Source: Ammoniphilus sp. YIM 78166 (GTDB taxonomy: Bacteria > Bacillota > Bacilli > Aneurinibacillales > RAOX-1). From it: DNA of 64,000 nt. The notes under the pieces were generated by a model that was not told the origin of the DNA, did not search any database, and saw nothing but the letters and a program-made list of their open reading frames with translations. The stretch covers positions 620,001 through 684,000 of the forward strand of contig NZ_SDLR01000003.1 in the NCBI RefSeq assembly GCF_004522215.1, read 5' to 3'. Numbering within the stretch: position 1 is the stretch's first letter; each line of letters starts with the position of its first letter. The translations under genes were made by a program, and so were the position numbers. Positions 36,922 to 44,967 of the stretch are shown piece after piece.

Positions 36922-37369
36922 ATTGTTTCATTTTCATTATAAACACAGGCACAAGAGCATGTCTGATGACATATTGGCTCACACTTCCTAACAGATAACT
37001 CTTCCACCGGCCCATTCCGCGATTTCCAATTACGATAAGGTCGCAGTTATATTGCTTAGCGTGATTAATAATCGCTCGTCCTGGATCCCCTTTGACAAGG
37101 AAGATCTGATGAGGGTTGGGCATTCCCCTCAATAGCTCCTCAGCCTTGCGAATAATCCCCTCTCCATGCTCGATGACAGGAAGACGTAGAGTTGGGCTCA
37201 TCTCCCCTGCCAACTGAAATTCCTTCATATAGATGCGGTAGGTGCCGATATGAATCACATGTACCTCTATCAAGCTGTCTGTAGAAGCAAGCTGTGTCGC
37301 TTTTCGCAGACTTAACTCCGAAAGCAAGGACCCATCAAAAGCTACAAGAATTCGGCTAGCGATCATCAT
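36920..37369 (-). CDS. Universal stress protein UspA family
   Basis: The 149-residue single-domain protein has the Usp fold: ILVAFDGSLLSELSLRKA at the N-terminus and the ATP-binding G-2x-G-9x-G-S motif IVIGNRGMGRWKSYLLGSVSQYV near residue 113 (key elements GNRGMGR and LGSVS). Such proteins bind ATP and are induced by starvation or stress. Monocistronic. Confidence 0.92.
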   Translation of the reverse strand: MMIASRILVAFDGSLLSELSLRKATQLASTDSLIEVHVIHIGTYRIYMKEFQLAGEMSPTLRLPVIEHGEGIIRKAEELLRGMPNPHQIFLVKGDPGRAIINHAKQYNCDLIVIGNRGMGRWKSYLLGSVSQYVIRHALVPVFIMKMKQ

Positions 37370-37512
37370 CCCAACCTACCTTCTCTTTTTTCCTTCATTT
37401 GTTGCCTCTTAATAAAATTATACCATAAAAATTACATTTATTGGGATATGATATTGGATAAAATGCCAATAAAAGTAGAGATTAGAAAGGTAAGGAAGGA
37501 GAGGACAGAAAG

Positions 37513-38061
37513 GTGCCAACGAAGATAAGAATCGGTATAATCATTCTACTTCTGCTGCATAACTGGGGTATCGTTCATGCACAGGTGGATATCAGTAAGC
37601 TGTTGGTGGAAGCTATCCCTCTATCGAGTCCACAAGAGTTGATAAAACAATCCACGCATATCGTATACTGTTCGGTGAGTAACGGGACTGAGGAATATCC
37701 AAGCCATCAGTTCGCGGATGGAGACCTTCAGGTTGTTAATTATGTACAAGCCCTGCAAGTCAAAAGAGTATTCAAAGGAACTGCATCTAGATCCTTGCGC
37801 TTGTTAACATCGGGAACAGATCCTCAGCCCCTTCCGCCCAATCCGCTTAATATTCGTTTTCCTGGACCATTGGCTGAAGGAGACTATGTTCTTTTCTTGA
37901 AAGAAATCCAAAACACAAACCTCTACTCTGTTTTAGGTGGATGGCAAGGGGTGTATCCTTACGTGCAAGGGAAAACCATTTCCTTGGGAGAACAAGGCTT
38001 TCCTCAGCTAAGAGGATTAAGCCTAGAACAAATGGAGCGTCTTATTAGAGAAACCACATAA
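37513..38061 (+). CDS. Secreted hypothetical protein with a signal peptide (GTG start)
   Basis: The 182-residue product begins MPTKIRIGIIILLLLHNWGIVHAQ, a signal peptide with a likely cleavage after VHA. The mature part is beta-rich (QVKRVFKGTASRSLRLLTSG, DYVLFLKEI, YSVLGGWQGVYPY), a pattern typical of small extracellular domains. The GTG start is preceded by GGAGAGGACAGAAAG. Known family not recognised. Confidence 0.7.
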   Translation: MPTKIRIGIIILLLLHNWGIVHAQVDISKLLVEAIPLSSPQELIKQSTHIVYCSVSNGTEEYPSHQFADGDLQVVNYVQALQVKRVFKGTASRSLRLLTSGTDPQPLPPNPLNIRFPGPLAEGDYVLFLKEIQNTNLYSVLGGWQGVYPYVQGKTISLGEQGFPQLRGLSLEQMERLIRETT

Positions 38062-38076
38062 AAATAGTGTCATAAC

Positions 38077-38098
38077 ACAGTAACATCGGAAATACTGT
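38077..38098. promoter_or_regulatory. Inverted repeat abutting the -10 box of yhfH
   Basis: ACAGTA (38077-38082) and TACTGT (38093-38098) flank 10 bases, directly before a perfect TATAAT (38099-38104). No good -35 box is visible, so an activator or repressor site is possible. Confidence 0.35.
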
Positions 38099-38137
38099 TA
38101 TAATACAATAAAACATAACCACCCGGAGGGATGCCAG

Positions 38138-38266
38138 ATGTTAGGATTAGAATTTTATCGTAGTTTACCAGCTAAGGTATGTGTAGAATGTGGATGTCAT
38201 ATTGATGAGCAGCATGAGTCTTACTTATATGAGTGTGAGCGTTGTCTGAACACTCGTGAAGAATAG
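38138..38266 (+). CDS. yhfH: YhfH family zinc-ribbon-like small protein
   Basis: The 42-residue protein has the YhfH arrangement: LEFYRSLPAKVCVECGCHIDEQHESY ... YECERCLNT, with two CxxC pairs (residues 15 and 18; 33 and 36) that should bind zinc. A TATAAT -10 (38099) and CGGAGGG ribosome site precede it. A second ATG at 38131 opens a frame that stops at once. Function of the family unknown. Confidence 0.82.
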   Translation: MLGLEFYRSLPAKVCVECGCHIDEQHESYLYECERCLNTREE

Positions 38267-38269
38267 GAA

Positions 38270-38300
38270 GAAGAGCCTAGCGTTTAGCGCTAGGCTCTTC
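38270..38300. terminator. Perfect 13-bp hairpin between yhfH and a convergent CxxC gene
   Basis: GAAGAGCCTAGCG pairs with CGCTAGGCTCTTC across TTTAG. There is no U-run on either side, but position after the yhfH stop favours a terminator. Confidence 0.6.
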
Positions 38301-38309
38301 TGTTATGGA

Positions 38310-38468
38310 TTAAACAATTTTCAGCTGCTGCTGGACCTCTTTTATTGTCTTGACCATAGGAACCTTACAGGACGGACAAGTCAAGAAAAAATGGCTTCCA
38401 ATGCGATACCAAACGTCACATTGTCCATTCGAGCAGATCATAGCCTCGTATGTATGATTATTTTTCAA
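38310..38468 (-). CDS. Small CxxC protein with its own promoter (TTG start)
   Basis: The start is set by the ribosome site AGGAGG 7 bases before TTG at 38468, and by a promoter (38515-38543) whose start point lies downstream of any longer frame. The 52-residue protein has C-x(5)-C ... CPSC (MICSNGQCDVWYR, FFLTCPSCKVPM), a zinc-ribbon-like pattern. No family recognised. Confidence 0.7.
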   Translation of the reverse strand: MKNNHTYEAMICSNGQCDVWYRIGSHFFLTCPSCKVPMVKTIKEVQQQLKIV

Positions 38469-38514
38469 ACGAATTTCCTCCTCTCGGCTTCTTGTTGTTT
38501 CCCCCTTTAAAACT

Positions 38515-38543
38515 ATTATATAACACAATGTATTCGCTTGCAA
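38515..38543 (-). promoter_or_regulatory. Strong sigma-A-type promoter of the CxxC gene
   Basis: On the minus strand TTGCAA (38543-38538), 17-base spacer, TATAAT (38520-38515). Confidence 0.75.
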
Positions 38544-38640
38544 CAAACAATTCTGTAAATTTAGTTTATTCTACCTTCTCATGAATACCCTTTTACTGGG
38601 TAAATTAAGGTGAGGTTTAAACACATGGGAGGAAAAGTGA

Positions 38641-39501
38641 ATGAAACCAAGGTGGTTGATCCCTTTACTTGCTGTATTGTTCCTTTTAGTTGAAGGTGTG
38701 TTTGCCATGCAAACCATAAAACTTGTTGTCAATGAGAAAGAAATAAAAACGGATGTCCCTCCCCAGCTTGTACAAGGCAGAGTATTAGTGCCCGTCCGTT
38801 CCGTTGCTGAAGCCCTTCAGGCCGAAGTAAAATGGGATGAATTATCCCAAACCGTCACGATTTCTCAGAAAAAGTCACAACCACAAATCATCGCGAAGTT
38901 ACCAGAAGCCAAAGCAAGCCTGCTGGCGATTGAACGGGACGGTTTATATGAGCGGTTCGAATTACAGGTTGGCGATCAGATCCGTGCCTTTCCTTTCTGG
39001 GCCTCTTCTGCCAGTCGACCACAGCAGATGCTAAATTATGACATTGATCAGGATGGGAACAATGAAATCATTATCTTGCTAAGTAGAACCAATGAAAGTG
39101 GTTCGGACAGTATTGAAGCTCATGTGATTAAAACAGGCAAGATGTTACACGAAGTATATGTTGACCATCCGCTCGCTGTTACCCTAAAGAATGTAAAAAC
39201 GAAAATTAAATCTCAAGACATCCATATTCGTATAGGCAATAAGGACATATCCATACCTAAGAAAGAAATCGGAGCAGCCAAAGAAAATTGGTTTTCTACC
39301 CTTCATTTTGGCAACCGAATTTCCTACAATGTCTTAGATAATCGCCTTACAGCCCATATCAGCGGACAAATTTCGCCGAACGAATACGTCGGAGACGTAG
39401 TAATTGTCTATGAGTTTAAAGACCTCATGTTTCAAGCCGCTGAAATCAACTTTAAACCGATGTCAAATCAAGTAGAAGGTACTTCCCCAAGCAGCAAGTA
39501 A
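38641..39501 (+). CDS. Secreted protein with a copper amine oxidase N-terminal-like domain
   Basis: This 286-residue protein has a signal peptide (MKPRWLIPLLAVLFLLVEGVFA) and then the stalk-type Cu_amine_oxidN1 domain: IKLVVNEKEIKTDVPPQLVQGRVLVPVRSVAEALQAEVKWDE, recognised by its core GRVLVPVRSVAEALQAEV. The rest contains a DQDGNNEIIILLS element (about residue 140), similar to VCBS/FG-GAP calcium loops. It is probably cell-wall or exosporium located; no catalytic function is expected. A GGGAGG site lies 8 bases before the ATG. Confidence 0.82.
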   Translation: MKPRWLIPLLAVLFLLVEGVFAMQTIKLVVNEKEIKTDVPPQLVQGRVLVPVRSVAEALQAEVKWDELSQTVTISQKKSQPQIIAKLPEAKASLLAIERDGLYERFELQVGDQIRAFPFWASSASRPQQMLNYDIDQDGNNEIIILLSRTNESGSDSIEAHVIKTGKMLHEVYVDHPLAVTLKNVKTKIKSQDIHIRIGNKDISIPKKEIGAAKENWFSTLHFGNRISYNVLDNRLTAHISGQISPNEYVGDVVIVYEFKDLMFQAAEINFKPMSNQVEGTSPSSK

Positions 39502-39522
39502 AATTCTTGGGGATCCTTTTTT
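39485..39522 (+). terminator. Weak terminator after the stalk-domain gene
   Basis: TTCCCCAAG pairs with CTTGGGGA, then TCCTTTTTT follows. Confidence 0.5.
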
Positions 39523-39596
39523 ATGCACGATCATTCAAAAGAGATCTTGAATAGGAATAAAAGGAGAAGTGTGAACATGATTGGAGGCGTTTTGAC

Positions 39597-39980
39597 ATGT
39601 CCCTATTCCCTTTTGATCCTATTCGCTATTTTCAGCAATTGGAGCGGGAAATAAGCCGTTTCCTTCCAGATGACCTTTTAACATTTGGACAGATCGAACT
39701 TCACGAAACGGACCAGCATATTTTTGTAGCTTGTCAACTGCCAGGTTTGAAAAAGATAGATGAAGTTGAGGCCCGGATTGTTCGCGAGATGTATCTACAA
39801 ATGATTCGCAAGGCGAATGGCTCCTATGAGGTAAAACAAGATTCATGGGTAAGTAGTCAGCAGTTCACTGGCACCTCTCAGCAGTCTTTCCAACTGCCTG
39901 CTCGGGTTTACTCCTCCCCTATTTTTATGCGAATAGTCCAACCAGGTAAGCTTGAAATCCAACTGCTAAAAAAGCACTGA
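39597..39980 (+). CDS. Hsp20/alpha-crystallin-like protein (spore coat CotP/CotM type)
   Basis: The 127-residue protein has a degenerate alpha-crystallin domain: DLLTFGQIELHETDQHIFVACQLPGLKK (strand pattern, core VACQLPGL) and a C-terminal FQLPARVYSSPIFMRIVQPGKLEIQL that corresponds to the F-LP--V ... G-L-I part of small heat shock proteins. Bacillales spore coat proteins CotM and CotP have this kind of domain; assignment as spore coat is inference. The GGAGGCG site precedes the ATG. It is followed by the YhcN-type lipoprotein gene 73 bases later. Confidence 0.65.
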   Translation: MSLFPFDPIRYFQQLEREISRFLPDDLLTFGQIELHETDQHIFVACQLPGLKKIDEVEARIVREMYLQMIRKANGSYEVKQDSWVSSQQFTGTSQQSFQLPARVYSSPIFMRIVQPGKLEIQLLKKH

Positions 39981-40053
39981 TTAAAAATCCAAAAATCTCC
40001 TGACTAGCCCTCCAATTCTTTTCCCAAAATAACGAAAAGGAGGTGCTTGAAAT

Positions 40054-40578
40054 ATGAATCGGGTAAATAAGTTTATTGTTCCGATACTCGCTATTGGGAT
40101 ATTGTCGGCTTGTGGATTTGGGGATGGAGCACGCACCAACCGTGCAGCACCGCCGCCAGATGACCGATACCTGGTAAGAGAATACCGCTCTGACCGGGCA
40201 TATAACTTGTCACAAGGACAAGTCAAAGCACAGAATCTGGCGACGCGTCTGTCCAATGAAGCAGAGCGTGTATATAATGTTGCGGAGGCGATCACCATAG
40301 TCGAGGGACATGATATTATCATGTCAATCGCGACCAAAGGGGATGCCTATGAGCCAGCTGACGAAGTGGTAAAGAAAGTCAGGCAAAGACTAATGAGCAA
40401 GGAGCCTCGACTTGCGGGATATAACCTTTATATTACAACGGACCAATCACTAGGAACCAGGATATCAAAGGCTCACAATAACATGGAAAATTTCAGTACG
40501 CCCGGTTATCCAATTGATATGACTGAACCCAATTTTGCACAGATCTTAGGTGATGTCCGAGCTTCATTGCTTCCATAG
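40054..40578 (+). CDS. YhcN/YlaJ family sporulation lipoprotein
   Basis: The 174-residue lipoprotein has a signal peptide and lipobox LSAC (Cys20). The mature part has the YhcN/YlaJ pattern: LATRLSNEAERVYNVAEAITIVEGHDIIMSI (residues 66-96; core NVAEAITIVEGHD) and VVKKVRQRL. Family members are found in the spore inner membrane and affect germination. AAGGAGGTG lies 7 bases before the ATG. Confidence 0.85.
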   Translation: MNRVNKFIVPILAIGILSACGFGDGARTNRAAPPPDDRYLVREYRSDRAYNLSQGQVKAQNLATRLSNEAERVYNVAEAITIVEGHDIIMSIATKGDAYEPADEVVKKVRQRLMSKEPRLAGYNLYITTDQSLGTRISKAHNNMENFSTPGYPIDMTEPNFAQILGDVRASLLP

Positions 40579-40579
40579 A

Positions 40580-41216
40580 TTGTGAAATGAGGGTGTCCCA
40601 AAAGCCTAGCTTTTGAGGTACCGGGTTCCGTTTACGATTTTCAAGTCCGTTATTAAAATTCGCAGTTAAAATCCAAAAACAGGACTTCTCCCAACTGTTA
40701 TGTTGGAAAAAGTCCTGTTTTCATTTTATCTGCATTATTGAACTGTCTAATCTCGATCGTGGTGTAATAATGACCAAGCTAAATATACCCCCTACAGGGT
40801 ATTTTTAAAGACAAAATCAGTAAAAGTCCACTGATAATAAACATCTATGATGGAAGCAAGAATAAATAGATGGAAATTCTCCACCTACTGATGAAAATTG
40901 AGCAGGATTTCATTTTGTAGGTGGAAAAAATCCAACTATTAGCTCTAAAAGCCAAATTTACAAACTTTATTGAAGTTTTAGTTATCGATTCTCCACTTAT
41001 TTTGCTCTTTTTCCACTAATTTTTTCGGATAAATGGACTTTCTACCACTATTTACAACCCAACTCGATGCCCTCTGTGCTATCCCGCCCGGTTTTCTCCC
41101 TCAGACGCCTATCCAAAAAACCACGGATCTAGGTCTACTTTGCATTTCCTATAATCTCCTCAAGTGAGATCCACACACCCTTAAGGGAGGCTAATCCCCC
41201 TAAACCAAAGAAGGTT
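40580..41216. other. Gene-free 640-bp stretch with hairpins and repeated motifs
   Basis: No open frame with a ribosome site is seen. It holds: a GGTGTCCCAAAAGCCTAGC segment (40592-) resembling ends of IS1182-type elements; a hairpin AAAACAGGACTT...AAGTCCTGTTTT (about 40676-40724); the ATACCC-N6-GGGTAT palindrome (40785-40802); a TCCACCTAC...GTAGGTGGA hairpin (about 40880-40928); and several CCACT(T/A)ATTTT-like units (40985-41060). Confidence 0.6.
40785..40802. promoter_or_regulatory. Orphan CsoR/CstR-like palindrome
   Basis: ATACCCCCTACAGGGTAT has the ATACCC-N6-GGGTAT form of copper (CsoR) or persulfide (CstR) repressor sites. No copper or sulfur gene follows it. Confidence 0.35.
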
Positions 41217-42167
41217 CTAAGCATTCATTTTATTTACATACTCGATAAGGCCCATTGAACAAACGTCTAGATCCATTTTTATCAACGCAAATACAGGATG
41301 ATCAGCAGGAACCTTTTCTCCTATAAGATAAGAGCTGACCTTATCGTAAAGGCGTGAAGAAAGCTCCTTTACATCCTTGTTTTCCGCTACGACCTGTCGG
41401 CCTGCTTCAACAAATACAGGAAGCCACTCCTCTATATGCTGGTATACTTCAGAAGGGTCTTGATGTACTCCAAAATGTCCAAAATAGATTCGCTCCACCC
41501 CTGTCTCCTGAATGCGCTTCATAGAGGCCAGCATAGCTTCAGGGTTAAATTGATTGGGCGAAGTGGACGGAAGGGTAAACGATGATAGACCGTTGTCTGC
41601 TAATTGATGGTAATATACCCCAACAGTATCACCGGTAAAAATACCTTTGCTTACAGGATCATAAATACTAAAGTGATGGTTCGCATGTCCTGGCGTATCC
41701 AAGAATTGCAATGTGCAATTGGGCCCAATCTCCAAAGTTTCCCCATCTGCCTTGATGATCAGCTTGTCCTCCGGTACTGGTAGAATAGGATCGAATAAAC
41801 GATCAAAATCCTCTCCGTACACCGCTCTTGCTCCTTGAATAAGTCGCTCTGGTTTAGCTAAATGGCGAGCGCCTTTCGGGTGGACCACCACCTTGGCATT
41901 TGGGCAACTCTGTAACAGGAGACCGGCCCCCCCTGCGTGGTCGAGGTGGATATGGGTCACAATAATATATTTTAAGTCCAAAGGATTAAGGCCAAGAGCA
42001 CGAAACCCTTCCAAAATGTAAGGAACGGAAGGGCTTGCGCTCGTTTCCACAATGGTCAGCTGATCTTCTAGTATACAATAAGCTCCTGTTCTCCCAGGTA
42101 CCCCCAGGTCGTAACCATCAATGAGGTGTATGCGATGACCTAAATCTATAGGGTTGTTTTGGCTCAA
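41217..42167 (-). CDS. MBL-fold metallo-hydrolase
   Basis: The 316-residue enzyme has the two-metal motif THIHLDHAGG (near residue 72), the C-terminal Asp in FTGDTVG (near 178), HFGVHQD (near 228) and the third-His DTPGHANHH near 160. It is similar in layout to lactonase/YtnP-like or hydroxyacylglutathione-hydrolase-like members. The long tail (residues 240-316) is helical and may form the dimer interface. Substrate unknown. The gene has a GGAGAGATAAAAT ribosome site and ends at the repeat-rich stretch. Confidence 0.85.
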   Translation of the reverse strand: MSQNNPIDLGHRIHLIDGYDLGVPGRTGAYCILEDQLTIVETSASPSVPYILEGFRALGLNPLDLKYIIVTHIHLDHAGGAGLLLQSCPNAKVVVHPKGARHLAKPERLIQGARAVYGEDFDRLFDPILPVPEDKLIIKADGETLEIGPNCTLQFLDTPGHANHHFSIYDPVSKGIFTGDTVGVYYHQLADNGLSSFTLPSTSPNQFNPEAMLASMKRIQETGVERIYFGHFGVHQDPSEVYQHIEEWLPVFVEAGRQVVAENKDVKELSSRLYDKVSSYLIGEKVPADHPVFALIKMDLDVCSMGLIEYVNKMNA

Positions 42168-42335
42168 TTTTATCTCTCCTTACCCTAGCAGTTTTCAAAC
42201 AATTGGTTATTTACGTATTATATCGCATATTCCCATTATCGACCAACGCTTTCTGTTAGAAAAGGATAACAGGGAATTAGGGTTCTCCTATAGAATAGTA
42301 TATAAGGCAGGACAACTACGGGGAGGAAAATTGGA

Positions 42336-42893
42336 ATGAGTAAGTGGGTACCTACATCCGAGAAAAGAAAGTTCATTCGATGGTTTTTAAACCAATATCG
42401 CTTTAAAAAAGCTGAAGTCAAAAAGCTGTTTGAATACCTTCTATCGCATGATCAACTCTTAGAGAGAGTTCATTTTACAGATAAGGTCCATCCTAGCAAC
42501 CGGACGATCGTTATTTCCACGGTATGCTCTGAGACGGTTCCCTTCGAATATCGCCGAAACGCGAAGGTAACGATGAGCCCTGATGAGGCTTTTCAGGATC
42601 TTCGCAACCATACGAAGGAGAGAATTTATATTGTGCTGCATTTTAGGGGCAAGCCGTTTTCTCATCAGTATTCAGCCGTACGGGAGCAGTTTAAGCCCGA
42701 AATTCGCGAAGAGGAGCAGGAACCTCCGATTCTTCTTCAGATCCTTGCCGAGATTTATCTAGACCATCAGGTTCAAGAACATCGACTTGCTGAATTAGAT
42801 AAAGAAATAGACCGATGTCTTGAAACGGGCGACAAAGATCTATTTCTTCGGCTAACAGAAGAACGCAAGCGTCTTCTCTCCCTTTCGTCCTAG
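42336..42893 (+). CDS. ypiB: YpiB/UPF0302 family protein with C-terminal IDEAL domain
   Basis: The 185-residue protein begins SKWVPTSEKRKFIRWFLNQYRFKK, then YLLSHDQLLERVHFTDK, and has the UPF0302 body (HFRGKPFSHQYSAV). The C-terminal ELDKEIDRCLETGDKDLFLRLTEER fits the IDEAL domain, a short helix-helix module. Known as YpiB in Bacillus; family function unknown. It overlaps the convergent phosphatase gene by 4 bases. Confidence 0.85.
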   Translation: MSKWVPTSEKRKFIRWFLNQYRFKKAEVKKLFEYLLSHDQLLERVHFTDKVHPSNRTIVISTVCSETVPFEYRRNAKVTMSPDEAFQDLRNHTKERIYIVLHFRGKPFSHQYSAVREQFKPEIREEEQEPPILLQILAEIYLDHQVQEHRLAELDKEIDRCLETGDKDLFLRLTEERKRLLSLSS

Positions 42894-43657
42894 GTAGACA
42901 CAATGAAAAAAGGGTTCAATAAGCTTTCTTTATTATAGCAGAGTCTCTGTCCCTCAACCGTCTGCACCTTTCCTCCAGCGCACTCTACGATGGCTTGACC
43001 TGCAGCTGTGTCCCACTCCATCGTAGGAACAAAGCGGGGGTAAGCATCTGCTTCTCCTTCCGCCACGAGGCAAAATTTTAAAGAGCTGCCCTTATTGATT
43101 AACAACGTATCTCCGTGGATCCGCTTTACTTCTTCGAGATAAGCTTCCCCTTCTTCTGAAGAATGGGAACGGCTTTGAACCAGCACATACGGGCTCGTCT
43201 TCTTTTCCTTAAGTTTTAATGGCTCAATAATACCGCCAGCCAGCTGCCGGTACGCCCCCTTTCCTTGCTCCGCAAAGTACAGAGCATCCAAAGCGGGAGC
43301 ATAGATAACACCAAGCTGAGGCAACCCTTCCACGATAAGAGCAATATTAACCGTAAATTCCCCGTTGCGTTTGATAAACTCCTTGGTGCCGTCTAACGGA
43401 TCCACAAGCCAAAACATTGGCCATGTCTTTCTTTGACTATATTCAATCTCGGAGCCTTCTTCCGATAAAATAGGAATATCTGGATAAAGTTTTGTCAATT
43501 CCGTAAATATCCATTGGTGAGAGGCTTCATCCGCTGCGGTTAGCGGGGATTCGTCTGCCTTCTCTTTAATCCCGAAGTCGGACTGATAGATGTCCATAAT
43601 CAGATTGCCTGCTTCTCTTGCAATTTGGATGATTCCATTCATATCAACATTTAGCAT
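42890..43657 (-). CDS. cysQ: Inositol monophosphatase-superfamily enzyme, CysQ-type 3'(2'),5'-bisphosphate nucleotidase
   Basis: This Mg-dependent phosphatase probably removes the 3'-phosphate from PAP/PAPS. The motif DPLDGTKEFIKRNGEF (near residue 88) and WDTAAGQAIVECAGG (near 216) carry the metal-binding residues. ADEASHQWIF and EEGSEIEYSQ are also conserved. The chosen start (43657) has a GGGAGAGGAG ribosome site 8 bases upstream; a longer frame to 43732 has none. The convergent ypiB overlaps it by 4 bases. Confidence 0.85.
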   Translation of the reverse strand: MLNVDMNGIIQIAREAGNLIMDIYQSDFGIKEKADESPLTAADEASHQWIFTELTKLYPDIPILSEEGSEIEYSQRKTWPMFWLVDPLDGTKEFIKRNGEFTVNIALIVEGLPQLGVIYAPALDALYFAEQGKGAYRQLAGGIIEPLKLKEKKTSPYVLVQSRSHSSEEGEAYLEEVKRIHGDTLLINKGSSLKFCLVAEGEADAYPRFVPTMEWDTAAGQAIVECAGGKVQTVEGQRLCYNKESLLNPFFIVST

Positions 43658-43763
43658 ATGTCTACTCCTCTCCCTATCTATCTCATGTTCAGTGTAGCAT
43701 ATTTCAAGGCCTGGATGTTGTTTTCCATTCAAGGGCAGACTACGCTAAAAAGGAGGTTATGGT

Positions 43764-43982
43764 ATGGATGCTAAGGAAAGAACGGCAGCTGAGACGTTGG
43801 AGGCCAACCGGAATATCAATAAAGAGTTTTATGGCCAAGATCCACTTACCGCCGAATGGCCGGAGAAGGGCTCAGCTCAAGAAGCAGAATCCGCCAATAT
43901 GAAAATAGATAATATCTTTAATCACAATGATGATGAATTTGACTTAAATAGCAACGATTCGGTGATTACAAGAGGGAACTAA
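43764..43982 (+). CDS. 72-residue acidic hypothetical protein
   Basis: A hydrophilic, Asn/Asp/Glu-rich protein (MDAKERTAAETLEANRNIN ... FDLNSNDSVITRGN) with no fold signal; the composition suits a small spore or desiccation-linked protein. AAGGAGG lies 8 bases before the ATG. Followed by tgl 76 bases later. Function unknown. Confidence 0.65.
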   Translation: MDAKERTAAETLEANRNINKEFYGQDPLTAEWPEKGSAQEAESANMKIDNIFNHNDDEFDLNSNDSVITRGN

Positions 43983-44001
43983 GAAAAAATTTAAAATTGG
44001 G

Positions 44002-44029
44002 CACACTACACACCTCCCGTCATACAGTA
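44002..44029 (+). promoter_or_regulatory. Sigma-K-like promoter of tgl
   Basis: The -10 CATACAGTA (44021-44029) matches the sigma-K CATANNNTA pattern. An ACAC element lies 14-16 bases upstream, as in sigma-K -35 regions. Confidence 0.6.
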
Positions 44030-44058
44030 AAGAGAGAAACTTAACACGGGAGGTTGCC

Positions 44059-44892
44059 ATGATTAAAGTTGGTGAAATACAACCAAACCTTCACGGTTTA
44101 GTGCACGCATGGGGATTAAATGATCTTCAGCTTTTAATATTAAGAAAAATGGTCATGAGTGGACAATTATATAGTTATGAAAATTTCAAGCAGCTTTATT
44201 TTGAATTGAAGCTGCGACAAAACCTGGTCTCCTCTGGAGCAGCGTTAAGCCGAAGCGGTGCGGCCTTTGCTGTTTTTCGAGATTCACGCTGCAACGAATA
44301 CTTCTGGACTAGGACAGATAACGGGGGTTTCCTGCTGAAACCCCATGTAACGACAGCTCAAGGGATTCATGATATTTTCGTAAATGGCCACTTATATGCT
44401 TTCGAATGCACATCCGCGATTATGATTGTTTGCTATTACGCAATCCTTCAGTCAATTGATGAAGCTACATTTAACCGCTTGTTCCCTAACCTCTTTATCT
44501 GGAATGGATATTATGATGAAGACCTTGCCCTCGCCAAACAGCCGATTTCAGCGGGACTACCTGGTGACATCCGTTACTTCAAGAACCCTGACCATTCACC
44601 TACGAACCCAGAATGGCAAGGAGAGAATGCGGTATATTTGGGTAATGGGGCTTTTTTCGCTCACGGAATTGGAATTGCACCTGCCCAGATTATTATCCAA
44701 GCGCTTAATAGCAAGCGAAGGCCAGGAGCCTTGCAATCCGCTTACCTCATGAATGAGGCTTTTTTCCCCAACTTCAAATATCTAGCCCAGTATGACAAAG
44801 AGGTTGTCCCTACCCCCAATATGCGATCTACTTTTAGTTCATTGCCTCTAGTAATTGCTACTGTTGGTTCTTCAACATATATTGGGATGTAA
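44059..44892 (+). CDS. tgl: Protein-glutamine gamma-glutamyltransferase Tgl (spore transglutaminase)
   Basis: Tgl crosslinks spore coat proteins through Gln-Lys isopeptide bonds. The 277-residue protein contains the catalytic Cys in LYAFECTSAIMIVCYYA (near residue 116), the SSGAALSRSGAAFAVFRDSRCNE segment (near 57; core SRSGAAF), FWTRTDNGGF, and the WQGENAVYLGNGAFFAHGIG region. It is preceded by a sigma-K-type promoter, which fits mother-cell expression, and followed by a strong bidirectional terminator. Length is usual for the Bacillus enzyme (about 245) plus a C-terminal extension. Confidence 0.92.
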   Translation: MIKVGEIQPNLHGLVHAWGLNDLQLLILRKMVMSGQLYSYENFKQLYFELKLRQNLVSSGAALSRSGAAFAVFRDSRCNEYFWTRTDNGGFLLKPHVTTAQGIHDIFVNGHLYAFECTSAIMIVCYYAILQSIDEATFNRLFPNLFIWNGYYDEDLALAKQPISAGLPGDIRYFKNPDHSPTNPEWQGENAVYLGNGAFFAHGIGIAPAQIIIQALNSKRRPGALQSAYLMNEAFFPNFKYLAQYDKEVVPTPNMRSTFSSLPLVIATVGSSTYIGM

Positions 44893-44905
44893 AAAGAAAA
44901 AGAAA

Positions 44906-44954
44906 GGTTAACATGATCTCACACCCATTGGATGAGTATCATGTTAACCTTTTT
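44906..44954. terminator. Bidirectional terminator between tgl and fadE
   Basis: GGTTAACATGAT pairs with ATCATGTTAACC; the right side runs into TTTTT and the left side is A-rich. Confidence 0.85.
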
Positions 44955-44967
44955 ATCAGGCTTATTT

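Noticed and set aside
38131..38163. ATG at 38131 as start of yhfH
   Set aside because: This frame meets a stop codon after ten codons; the zinc-ribbon protein reads from 38138.
40592..40745. Intact insertion sequence
   Set aside because: Only short IS-end-like segments and hairpins are visible; there is no transposase frame and no paired terminal repeats with a target duplication.
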